A stretch of 17,331 bases of DNA. It comes from Deltaproteobacteria bacterium. GTDB taxonomy: Bacteria; Myxococcota_A; Polyangia; Polyangiales; Ga0077539. The DNA lies in the NCBI GenBank assembly GCA_016704445.1, contig JADJAE010000079.1, positions 1-17,331 on the forward strand. The letters run 5' to 3'. Below the pieces are notes generated by a model, which ran no database searches, was not told the origin of the DNA, and saw nothing but the letters and a program-made list of their open reading frames with translations. Every line of letters begins with the position of its first letter. Within the stretch, counting starts at the first letter, position 1. Positions 7,733 to 15,450 of the stretch are shown here, piece after piece. The translations under genes and the position numbers were made by a program.

Positions 7733-9975
7733 CTACGGTTCCGTGGGGGTGGGTGGATGGGACGGACAGCCTGCGTCGAGGGCGCGCTGGGCCTCTTCGG
7801 CCTCCTTCGCGCGGCGCTCGAGCACGTCGGTGCCGAGGTAGCGGAAGACGTACGCCCCGCCGACGAACATGCACAGGAAGAGCGCCAGCATGCGCCAGAG
7901 CACCAGGTAGGGCAGCTCGTACGCGGCGGGCACCCACGGGGACATGAGGGTGTTGGACCCGGCCTCCGCGATGCCCGAGGCGCCCGGCGTGGGCGAGAGG
8001 TAGAGCGCGAAGTTGAGCAGCGTCTGCACCGTGATGATCTGCGCGAAGGCGGCCCCGGGGCGACGTAGGTGTGCGGGGTGGTGCTGAGCCCGAGGCCCTT
8101 GAGGATGAAGAAGGCCACGGAGAAGCGCGCCCAGAAGAAGGCCACGGTGAGCCCGAAGGCCTGGAGCACCGCCCAGCGCCCCCGTTGCAGGTAGACCGCG
8201 AAGCCCTCGTGGACCCGGTCGACCGCGCGCAGCAGGCGCTCTCCCAGGATGCCCGGCTGGAGCGCCGGGCTCTCGCGCAGGACCTTGAACCACGGGACGA
8301 GCCCGAGGCCCCGGCGCACCGGGTGCCAGGGCATGGCGAGGGCGTTTCCTGCGACGCGGAGGATCCACTTGAGCAGCGGCGGGTGCACCACGCAGAGGAT
8401 GAGCGAGAGCAGGGCGGCGCCGAAGACCACGGAGGAGAAGCCGACGAGCCAGTCGAGGCCCGCGGCGCCGGGGACCACCAGCAGCCCTTGGGTGCGCAGC
8501 ACCATGAGCGCGGCGCCGGAGAGCAGGAAGAAGAGCAGGGTGCAGAAGGCCGTGAGCAGCTCGGCGGTGGCGATGGCCTCGAAGGGCATGCCGCCCTCGA
8601 CCAGCGTGGCGACCTGCGCGATGGGCGCGCCGAGCTGGCCCGGGGTGACGCCCGCGACGAACATCAGCACGAACTCCGACGAGACCGCCGTGCGCCAGGT
8701 GAGCTTGGGGCAGAGCACCCGGCCGAGGACGAACATCCGGGTTCCGCCGCAGACGCCCTCCTGCAGGGCGAAGGCGGCGGCGACGAGGAGCCAGAGGGGG
8801 TTGAGCGTGGAGAGGGCGCTGGAGAGGTCGGCCTGCTTCAGCGTGACGGCCCGCCACAGCAGGAAGGCGAAGGTCGCCAGGGTGAGCGCGACGATCAGCT
8901 GGATGCCCCGGATGAGGGTGGCGCGGTTCACCAGGGGAGGAGGGGAGCGGGCAGTTAAGACGGGGGGTCCCCAGGGTTCGAGGCGCTGGAGGCTCGCGAA
9001 GCCGGCGCGCACGTAGCGCATCGACGAGAGCCCGAGCACCGTGACCACCACGGCCGTGAGGGCGACGACGAAGCCCGGGTCGACGGCGACGCCCGCGAGG
9101 CGCAGCAGGGGGATGGCCCCGATGAGGGCCGCGGTGACGAGGAAGATCGGGTCGACCGGGGAGCGCTCGGCGCGCAGCCGCAGCGAGAGCATGCGGGCGC
9201 CGAAGTAGAGGTTGACGCCGGTGGCGAGGGCCACCGCGGAGAGGGTGGAGATGTCTCCGCCCACGCCCGCGATGGCGATGGCGACCTGGGCGGCGAGGAA
9301 GGCGAGGGCCGGGGCGATGGGGCGGTCGGCGGAGGCGACGCGCTGGAGGCCGCGCACCTTGCCGAAGAGGATCGTGGCGATGGGCCAGAGGTGCAGCGCC
9401 TGCCAGAGGGAGACGGGGCCGACGTGCATCTGTCGCCACACCTCGGTGCCGTAGATCCCGGTGACGACCATGGTGAGCGAGAGCACCGCGACGGACTCGA
9501 TCTGGTTGAGCAGGCCCATGCGGAAGACGCCGGTCTCGGTCTGCTCCCAGCAGGTCATGGCCGCCGCGCCGGGGATCAGCATGGCCAGCATCACCGTGTA
9601 CTCGGGCGAGGAGCCGAGCACGTAGATGGTCATGACGGCGATGTAGGTGGTGTTGAGGAGGTCGAGCCCGTGGTCGAGAAACTCCCCCGTCGCGCTCGAC
9701 TGCCGCGTGCGCCGGGCGTGGGCGCCGTCGGCGTTGTCGCACCAGTTGTAGGCCTGCAGCAGCAGCATCGCGGCGAAGAACACCCAGCCGCGCCGCGCGT
9801 TGGCGGCGACGAGCAGGGCCGCCGCCACGAAACAGAGCAGGTGCCCCGTGTGCGTGATGGTGTTGGGGTGCACCTTCGTCGGGATGTACGGCAGGGTGGG
9901 CTCGACCAGCCACCGCTTGTAGAACGGCAGGAGCAGCGAGCGATCGTCAGCGCGATACACGGGTGCTTCAGACAT
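7733..9975 (-). CDS. CDP-alcohol phosphatidyltransferase fused to a flippase-like (LPG synthase TM/UPF0104) domain (one frameshift)
   Basis: Large integral membrane protein, 747 residues after repair. Residues 80-105 match the CDP-alcohol phosphotransferase signature D-x2-D-G-x2-A-R-x8-G-x3-D-x3-D exactly (D80, D83, G84, A87, R88, G97, D101, D105), so transfer of a phosphoalcohol from CDP-alcohol to a lipid acceptor is expected. The preceding LPFYKRWLVEPTLPYIP and HPNTITHTG resemble the N-termini of choline/ethanolamine phosphotransferases. From about residue 355 a second polytopic region resembles the LPG synthase transmembrane/UPF0104 family, with VTPGQLGAPIAQ and near the C-terminus SPTPGASGIAEAG, a variant of that family's PTPGG-x-G-x-AE motif. 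The frame changes near 8050-8058; adding one G to a GGGG run rejoins TYVAPG to AAFAQIITVQ. A synthesis-plus-translocation role is inferred. It heads an operon with the di-iron gene. Confidence 0.87.
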
Positions 9976-9992
9976 CGGGGCGGAGGATGCAA

Positions 9993-10025
9993 CCTGTCCC
10001 CTACGGCGTGCAAATCAGGGGCAGG
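9993..10025. other. Imperfect hairpin between the HNH and phosphotransferase genes
   Basis: CCTGTCCCCT at 9993-10002 pairs with AGGGGCAGG at 10017-10025 with one bulged base, leaving a 14-nt loop. It lies in the 95-nt gap after the HNH gene and before the phosphotransferase start, both on the minus strand. It could terminate the selA-HNH transcript or shape the next gene's leader. There is no U tract, so the role is uncertain. Confidence 0.35.
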
Positions 10026-10070
10026 CGCTTTCCGCGTGCGTTCGGCCGGTGGCGTCGCGCGCGAAGGTCG

Positions 10071-10729
10071 CTACGCACTCTCGGCCATGACGTCGTGGAC
10101 GGTGCCGACGCCCTGCTCCCAGAGCGTCTGCAGCTCGCGCGCGCCGGGGAGGCTGGCGAGGAAGGGCTCCCACTCCGCCGGTCGCCCGGGCGAGAACGCG
10201 AGCGCCAGCACCGGCGACCAGCGCGGTCTCACGGGCCGACGGAGCAGGCGCATGTTGGCCTCCGGGGGGGTGCGGCCGCCCTTCTTCAGGTTGCACACCC
10301 GGCACGAGCACACGACGTTCTCCCAGGTCATGGGGCCGCCGCGGGAGCGGGGCATCACGTGGTCGAGGTTGAGGTCGCGGGGCGTGCCACGGCGGGCGCA
10401 GTACTGACAGGTGTACCCGTCGCGGAGGAAGATGTTGCGGCGGGTGAGCCGGATGGTGGTGCGGGGCATGCGGTCGTAGGCCACGAGCTGCAGCACCCGG
10501 GGTATCAGGATGGGGCCGCGGCTGGTGCCTACGGTGGGCCCGTCGCCGCTCGGGGCCAGATCGTGGCCCAGGACTCGAAATCGTGGGCGACCCACGCAGG
10601 GTCGAGGGCCCGCGCGACGTCGGTGAACATCAGCACGAAGGCCCGGCGCGCGGTGGTGATGTGCACCGCCTGCAGGTTGCGGTTGACCACCAGCACCTGC
10701 GCCGATAGCTCCCGGGACGACTGGCTCAT
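10071..10729 (-). CDS. HNH endonuclease family protein (one frameshift)
   Basis: HNH nuclease of 219 residues after repair. The N-terminal part (MSQSSRELSAQVLVVNRN, then VHITTARRAFVLMF) is the usual start of the common chromosomal HNH_5-type proteins. The nuclease core shows the first zinc-binding pair CQYC, the catalytic LDHVMPRSRGG with His, then TWENVVCSCRVCNLKKG with the second Cys pair and Asn residues. The metal-finger and catalytic motifs are complete. The frame changes near 10547-10551; adding one C to the CCCC run joins SWATIWP to PSGDGPTVG and makes the length a whole number of codons. It starts 35 nt after selA on the same strand, so it may share that transcript. Whether it acts in DNA repair, defence or housekeeping cannot be told. 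Confidence 0.88.
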
Positions 10730-10764
10730 GGACCACCTCGTATGGAAATGCCTGATTGGCCGCG

Positions 10765-12213
10765 CTAATCCCTCGTAGCGTGCTTCGGCCCAGCCCCGGT
10801 CGCCACCGCCTTGTGCAAGGCCATGGTGACCGCCGTAGCGAGATCATCGACCTCCGACGGCAGCAGCGACCTTACATCAAGGTGTAAAGCCCCGTCGAGT
10901 CCTCGGCCGATCACCGGGGGGGTTGCCGCCCGGAGGAGGGCCGCGAGGGGGTCGGGTGCCACCCCGTCGACGCGCACCGACCACGACCGGAGCGCCTCCA
11001 GGGGCAGGGTGCCGCCGCCGACCCGGGCCTCCGTCGCCGCGAGGGAGAGCTTTACCCCATCGGGTATTCCTCCGGCGGAGATCTTCGCGAGGACGGACTC
11101 TGCGAAGGCGCGCAGCTCGGAGCGGGTGCGGGAGAGCATGGCCACCGCGGGGACGTCCCGGGCCGCTCGCCCGTCGGCGTGGGCGCGGAGCGTGGCCTCG
11201 AGCGCGGCCAGCACCAGCCTCCCCGGGCGCAGCGCCCGCATCAGCGGGTGCCCCCGGAGGCGGGTCACCCACGGGGCGCCGCCCACCACCACGCCCGCCT
11301 GCGGGCCTCCGAGGAGCTTGTCGCCGGAGACCATCACCAGGTCGGCCCCGGAGGCCACGCACTCCCGGGAGAGGGGCTCCCTCGCGCTCAGCCCCAGCGC
11401 CCGGGTGTCGCCGCCCGCCCCGCTGCCCAGGTCCACCAGCAGCGGAACACCCCGCGCCCGGGCGATGGCCGCCAGCTCCTCCAAGGTGGGCTGCTCGGTG
11501 AAGCCCAGCAGCGCGAAGTTGCTCCGGTGCACCACCAGGATCGCTCCCGTGTCAGGCCCCACCGCCCGCTCGTAGTCCGCCGCGCGGGTCTTGTTGGTGG
11601 TCCCGACCTCCACCAGCCGCGCGCCGCAGGAGGCGATCACGTCCGGCACCCGGAAGCCCCCGCCGATCTCCACCAGCTCGCCCCGGGAGACGATCACCTC
11701 CCTCCCGGCCGCGAGCGCCGTCGCCGCGAGCAGCACCGCCGCCGCGCAGTTGTTCACCACCAGCGCGTCGTCGCCGCCGAGCACCGCGTTGGCCAGCGGC
11801 GCGATGAGGGCGTCCCGGTGCCCTCGCTCTCCCCGGGCGAGGTCGTACTCCACCGCGGCGTAGCCACGGCAAGCCTCGACCACCGCGGCCAGGGCGGGCT
11901 CCCCGAGGGGCGCTCTTCCCAGGTTGGTGTGCAGCACCACGCCCGCGGCGTTGATCACCCTCCGAAGCCCCGCCGGTCGGCTCTCTCTTACCTTCTGCGG
12001 TAATCGGGCGAGGGCCTCGGCGCGCAGGGCGTCGCGGTCCGCGGGGAGGGTTCCGGCGAGCAGCTCGGCGCGGAGGGCGTCGAGCACCTCGCGCAGGGCG
12101 AGGGCCACCGCGGGGCGGCCCCGCTGCTCGATGAGCTCCCGGGCGGCGTCGGTGGCGAGCACCTCGTGCGCCGGGGGGAGCGCCCTGCGTGCTGCGGAGG
12201 GTGGTTCTCGCAC
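10765..12213 (-). CDS. selA: L-seryl-tRNA(Sec) selenium transferase
   Basis: PLP-dependent enzyme that converts Ser-tRNA(Sec) to Sec-tRNA(Sec) with selenophosphate, required for bacterial selenoprotein synthesis. The 482-residue product matches the usual SelA length. Diagnostic stretches are the N-terminal helical domain with LPQKVRESRPAGLRRVINA, GVVLHTNLGRAPLG (92-104), YDLARGERGHRD, VNNCAAAVLL, VEVGTTNKT (201-209), VHRSNFALLGF, and SGDKLLGGPQAG with the PLP lysine K299. The start is taken as GTG 12213, because the frame upstream lacks family similarity; no clear Shine-Dalgarno site is seen. The gene is intact, unlike its neighbours to the left. It is divergent from the lipoprotein gene across a 69-nt gap. 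I found no selB, selD, selC tRNA or selenoprotein gene in the window. Confidence 0.95.
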   Translation of the reverse strand: MREPPSAARRALPPAHEVLATDAARELIEQRGRPAVALALREVLDALRAELLAGTLPADRDALRAEALARLPQKVRESRPAGLRRVINAAGVVLHTNLGRAPLGEPALAAVVEACRGYAAVEYDLARGERGHRDALIAPLANAVLGGDDALVVNNCAAAVLLAATALAAGREVIVSRGELVEIGGGFRVPDVIASCGARLVEVGTTNKTRAADYERAVGPDTGAILVVHRSNFALLGFTEQPTLEELAAIARARGVPLLVDLGSGAGGDTRALGLSAREPLSRECVASGADLVMVSGDKLLGGPQAGVVVGGAPWVTRLRGHPLMRALRPGRLVLAALEATLRAHADGRAARDVPAVAMLSRTRSELRAFAESVLAKISAGGIPDGVKLSLAATEARVGGGTLPLEALRSWSVRVDGVAPDPLAALLRAATPPVIGRGLDGALHLDVRSLLPSEVDDLATAVTMALHKAVATGAGPKHATRD

Positions 12214-12282
12214 GCGACGGTCGTAGCACCGGGGCGAAAGCCCGCGAAGAAAGCGAAGGGCGGCCGTAGACTCGCGGCGGTG
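12214..12282. promoter_or_regulatory. Divergent intergenic region between selA and the lipoprotein gene
   Basis: These 69 nt separate two genes transcribed away from each other, so promoters for both should lie here or slightly inside the genes. I see no convincing -35/-10 pair or operator palindrome. The call rests on gene orientation only. Confidence 0.35.
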
Positions 12283-12660
12283 ATGAGCTGGCGGACGATG
12301 GTCGTCGTGGTCGCGCTCGGGTGCGGGTGCTCTGCCTCCCCGGCGCGCGTTCGGGGGAGCTCCGCAGCGGCCGGGGAGGGGGTGCTGGTGACGGTGCGCA
12401 ACCGCTCGCGCTTCGACGTGCACGGGCTCTCGCTGCGCTCCCCGGGGCGGCGCTCGTGGGGCGTCGAGCGCATCGGGTCGGAGCCCCTGCGCGCCGGGCA
12501 GGACGCCTCGTTTCGCGTGGAGGGCTGCGCCCCGAGGGAGCTGCGGCTGCGAGACGCCCACGGGGAGGAGTGCGTGCTCCAGGGGGTCGGAGTGTGCGAC
12601 GAGAGCGACGGCTTCACCCTCACCACGGACGACCTGCTGCGCTGCGAGCGGTGGCACTGA
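12283..12660 (+). CDS. Small putative lipoprotein, WG-containing beta-rich secreted family
   Basis: A 125-residue protein with a short N-terminal hydrophobic segment (MVVVVALGCGCSA, from residue 6) ending in cysteines. ALGC is an imperfect lipobox, so lipidation and export are probable rather than certain. The mature part (VRNRSRFDVHGLSLRSPG, SWGVERIGSEPLRAGQ, LRLRDAHGEECVLQGV, CDESDGFTLTTDDL) resembles a widespread family of small secreted bacterial proteins in which a 'tissue' of short beta strands carries a W-G-x-D/E-x-L/I-G motif. No function is known to me. ATG 12283 is preferred; GTG 12280 is directly adjacent. It ends 30 nt before the ParA-like gene and may be co-transcribed with it. 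Confidence 0.75.
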   Translation: MSWRTMVVVVALGCGCSASPARVRGSSAAAGEGVLVTVRNRSRFDVHGLSLRSPGRRSWGVERIGSEPLRAGQDASFRVEGCAPRELRLRDAHGEECVLQGVGVCDESDGFTLTTDDLLRCERWH

Positions 12661-12690
12661 AAGCCGCTCGGCCCATGGTATGACCGCCGC

Positions 12691-14205
12691 GTGATCGAGA
12701 ACCCCAATCCCCACGGGATCCCTCGGGTCATCGCCGTCGGCGGGGCCAAGGGGGGCGTCGGGCACTCGCTGGTGGCGGTGAGCGTCGCGACCTTCCTGGC
12801 CCAGCTAGGGCGCAAGGTGCTGCTGGTCGACGCCGCTCCGCGCGCCGCCACGCTCGGCGGCTGCTTCGGGGTGGTGCGCGACGCCGGGTCGGTCCCCCCG
12901 TGGCTGCCTTCTCCCTTCGTCGCCCGCGGGCACGAGACGGTCGTCCCCAACGTCAGGCTGCTGGAGGTGAGCAGCGAGCTCGGGCCCCACCGGGCGAGGG
13001 CGTCGAGCGACCCGAGGGCGCTGCTGCGCGCCTCCGAGGCGGACGTCTGCGTGCTCGACCTGGGCGGCGGCGTCTCGCCCCGGGTGGTCGACGGGATGCT
13101 CTCCGCCGACGTGATGCTCACCGTGTGCACCCCGGAGCCCGTGGCCGTCGAGGCCGTCTACCGCTTCGTGCGCCACGCCTACGCCCGCCGGATGCGGCGC
13201 CGGCTGCTGGAGCTCGGCGACGACGTGGGCCTCGAGCTCCTGAGGGAGCTGCTGGTCGCGGCGGGAGGGCCGCCGGTCCCGGCGCAGCTCGCGCACATGC
13301 TGTCGGCGCGCTCCGCGGAGGTCGCCTCGGTGGCCTGGGAGGAGGCCGCCTCGCTGCGGGTGCGCCTGGTGGTGAACCAGTCGCGCTCCAGGGCCGACCT
13401 CGACCTGGGAGAGGCCATGGCGCGGGTGGCCGTGCGGCCGCTGGTCGGGGCCGTGGAGAGCGTCGGGGGGGTGGAGTTCGACGACGCGGTGTTCATGGCC
13501 GCGAGGCGTCGACGGCCGCTGCTCATCGAGAGCCCCGCGGCGAAGGCCAGCCGCAACCTGGAGCGCATCGCCCGGCGGCTGCTCTCGCCGGAGACGATGC
13601 GGCCCGCGGCGATGCCCGGCGAGGCCGGGATGCCCGCGGCGCCCTCGCACTACGAGGTGCTGGCGCTCGACCGCGGGGCCAGCGACGAGGAGGTGCGCCG
13701 GGCGTACCGGCGGGCGAGGGAGATCTACGCGGTGGACAGCCTCGCGCTCTCCGGGCTGCTCACCGAGGAGGAGGTGTCGAGCATGGTGGCGCGCATCGAG
13801 GAGGCGCGCGACGTGCTGCTCGACCCGTCGCGGCGCAGGCCCTACGACCTGTCCATCGCCCCGTCCGATCCCTTCGCGGGGCATTCGGGGGCGCTGGTGG
13901 AGGAGCCCGCGGCGGAGCCCGTCCCCAAGGGGCCTGAGCCGGAGATCACCACGGACACGGAGTACAGCGGGGAGTTCCTTCGGTCGCTGAGGGAGGCGCG
14001 GGGCATCGAGCTGCGCGACGTGGCCGCCCGCACCCGCATCCCGATGCACCACCTGAAGGCGCTCGAAGAAGAGGATTACAAAGTGCTTCCCCCGGCGGTG
14101 TACACCCGAGGCTTCGTGATCGAACTCGCCAAGACCCTGCGCCTCGACCCCGAGTCCGTCGCCCGGAGCTACCTCCGCCGCCTCCGCAAGGCGGTGGCCG
14201 CGTGA
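12691..14205 (+). CDS. ParA/MinD-like ATPase fused to a J-like domain and a RodZ-type helix-turn-helix
   Basis: A 504-residue three-part protein. Residues 11-300 are a ParA/MinD-type P-loop region: VGGAKGGVGHS (17-26 is the deviant Walker A), VLLVDAAPRAATLGG, the Walker B-like CVLDLGGG (120-127) and RLVVNQSRSRAD (MinD/FlhG-like guanine-loop position). The signature lysine K20 is present, but the second Walker A lysine is replaced by H25, so ATP hydrolysis may be altered or lost. Residues 320-387 (HYEVLALDRGASDEEVRRAYRR onward, ending in LLDPSRRRPYD) are J-domain-like without an HPD motif. Residues 427-500 (FLRSLREARGIELRDVAART, VYTRGFVIELAKTLRLDP) match the HTH_25 domain of RodZ. There is no membrane segment. 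GTG 12691 is used as start because no in-frame ATG precedes the P-loop. The stop overlaps the start of the membrane protein gene. Role unknown; spatial organisation or motility/polarity control is a guess. Confidence 0.85.
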   Translation: MIENPNPHGIPRVIAVGGAKGGVGHSLVAVSVATFLAQLGRKVLLVDAAPRAATLGGCFGVVRDAGSVPPWLPSPFVARGHETVVPNVRLLEVSSELGPHRARASSDPRALLRASEADVCVLDLGGGVSPRVVDGMLSADVMLTVCTPEPVAVEAVYRFVRHAYARRMRRRLLELGDDVGLELLRELLVAAGGPPVPAQLAHMLSARSAEVASVAWEEAASLRVRLVVNQSRSRADLDLGEAMARVAVRPLVGAVESVGGVEFDDAVFMAARRRRPLLIESPAAKASRNLERIARRLLSPETMRPAAMPGEAGMPAAPSHYEVLALDRGASDEEVRRAYRRAREIYAVDSLALSGLLTEEEVSSMVARIEEARDVLLDPSRRRPYDLSIAPSDPFAGHSGALVEEPAAEPVPKGPEPEITTDTEYSGEFLRSLREARGIELRDVAARTRIPMHHLKALEEEDYKVLPPAVYTRGFVIELAKTLRLDPESVARSYLRRLRKAVAA

Positions 14206-15221
14206 GCGAGGCGGGCGAGGTGAGCGAGGTGCGCGAAGCGAGCGTGCGCGACCCCGGGAAGGACGCCTTCCCCGCGGGCTACGCGGTCCTGCTTCTGGCG
14301 GCGGGCTTCGTGATGACGCGGATGTTCCAGCGGGTGACGGTCGACCGCCCGGTGGTCGCCTGGCTTGGCGTGTTCTGCGTGGTGACGGGCGCCCTGCTCT
14401 CCCTGGTCGCGACGCAGCGCCTGGTGTGGTCGTCGCGGCTCCCGGTGGTGGTGCGCGGGCTGCGCTCGCTGCTGCTGGCGCCGATGACCGTGTTCGTGGT
14501 CGCCGCGATGCTGACCGAGCCCGCGCGTCGCCTCCAGGGCTTCACCATCCTTGGCACCGCGGCGACCCTCCTGCTGGCCTGCGGCGTCGGCGTGGTGCGG
14601 TCGCTGATGACCCGGGGCGAGCGCCTTCACGCGGCCCCGCTCGGGCTGCTGCTGGTGGGCGAGCTCTGCGAGCTCTTCGGTCCGCCGCTGCGCCTCGCCT
14701 TCCCCACCGGATCGGTGGCGGCGCGCGGCCTCGACCGCCTCGGGGCCTTCTCCGAGGCCGTCGCCTTCGCGGGCGTCGCGCTCGCCGTCGTGGCCGCCGT
14801 GGTCAGCGCGGTGCGCAAGGTGGGCGTCGCGAGGATGCTGCCCTTCACGGCGCTTCCCGCGGCCCTCACGCTGGTGACGGTCACGCTGCCGATCAACCTC
14901 CCGCGCAGCACCGCGCTCATCGCCCAGCAGGCCTTCGGGGCGCGCTTCGACCTGGTGGGCGGCGCCGTCGTGGCGCACCCGTCGCGGCTGGCGCTGTCGA
15001 TGTACACGCTGCTCTTCAGCGGGCTGGTGACCGCCGCGATGCTGTCGCTCTCGACGCAGCGCGAAGACCGGGGCGCTGGGCTGCGCCGGGCGCTGGGCTG
15101 GGTGGCGGTGCTGATCGCGGGCTTCGGAGCGCCCACGGCCGCGGGCTCGGTCGACGCGCTGCGGGTGCTGGCGCTCACGCTGGGCGCGCTGCTGCTGGAG
15201 GACGCGACCTCGAAGGGGTGA
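14202..15221 (+). CDS. Polytopic membrane protein of unknown function
   Basis: A 339-residue hydrophobic protein with about nine or ten predicted membrane helices, at roughly 24-42, 51-71, 86-105, 112-133, 144-160, 181-205, 212-232, 262-284, 297-316 and 318-333. The N-terminal 22 residues are polar and likely cytoplasmic. I do not recognise a family. It begins with GTG at 14202 overlapping the upstream TGA (GTGA), so translation is probably coupled to the ParA-J-HTH protein, which itself has no membrane anchor. A physical partnership is plausible but not shown. The C-terminus (LLLEDATSKG) ends 230 nt before the group II intron. Confidence 0.75.
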   Translation: MSEAGEVSEVREASVRDPGKDAFPAGYAVLLLAAGFVMTRMFQRVTVDRPVVAWLGVFCVVTGALLSLVATQRLVWSSRLPVVVRGLRSLLLAPMTVFVVAAMLTEPARRLQGFTILGTAATLLLACGVGVVRSLMTRGERLHAAPLGLLLVGELCELFGPPLRLAFPTGSVAARGLDRLGAFSEAVAFAGVALAVVAAVVSAVRKVGVARMLPFTALPAALTLVTVTLPINLPRSTALIAQQAFGARFDLVGGAVVAHPSRLALSMYTLLFSGLVTAAMLSLSTQREDRGAGLRRALGWVAVLIAGFGAPTAAGSVDALRVLALTLGALLLEDATSKG

Positions 15222-15246
15222 CGGCGGGTTGGGGCGGGGCGGGGAT

Positions 15247-15416
15247 ATCCCCGGTACGACCGCGAGGCCGTCGGCGAGGAGTCCCCGGTACGACCGCGAG
15301 GCCGTCGGCGGGGAATCCGACGGTACGAGCGCGAGGCCGTCGTCGGGGAATCCGACGGTACGAGCGCGAGGCCATCAGCGAGGAGTCCCCGATACGACCG
15401 GGAGGCCGTCAGCGAC
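15247..15416. repeat. Tandem repeat, about five copies of a 34-35 nt unit
   Basis: The core GGTACGA-C/G-CGCGAGGCC begins at 15253, 15287, 15322 and 15357, with a fifth, diverged copy at 15391 (GATACGACC). Spacings are 34, 35, 35 and 34 nt. Linkers are of two kinds: GAGGAGTCCCC after copies 1 and 4, and GGGGAATCCGAC after copies 2 and 3. The unit length is not a multiple of three, so it does not encode a repeated peptide in one frame. It lies downstream of the membrane protein gene and just before the intron. It could be a dispersed intergenic repeat; no function is evident. Confidence 0.85.
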
Positions 15417-15426
15417 CAGAGCCAGA

Positions 15427-15448
15427 CCCCAGCCCGTAAGGGCGGGGG
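15427..15448 (+). terminator. Short GC hairpin directly upstream of the intron, terminator-like
   Basis: GCCC (15432-15435) and GGGC (15440-15443) pair around a GTAA loop. CCCC (15427-15430) and GGGG (15445-15448) extend the stem across one A/G mismatch. It ends two bases before the putative intron start at 15451. There is no T tract after it because the intron interrupts there. It may be the terminator of the 12283-15221 gene set, or simply the intron target hairpin. Confidence 0.5.
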
Positions 15449-15450
15449 AG

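Noticed and set aside
13620..13860. Functional DnaJ co-chaperone domain
   Set aside because: The fold resembles a J domain, but HPD is absent from the loop after helix II, so Hsp70 stimulation should not be claimed.
15253..15416. Possible CRISPR array
   Set aside because: Units follow each other directly with near-identical linkers instead of unique spacers, and no cas gene is nearby. It is a plain tandem repeat.
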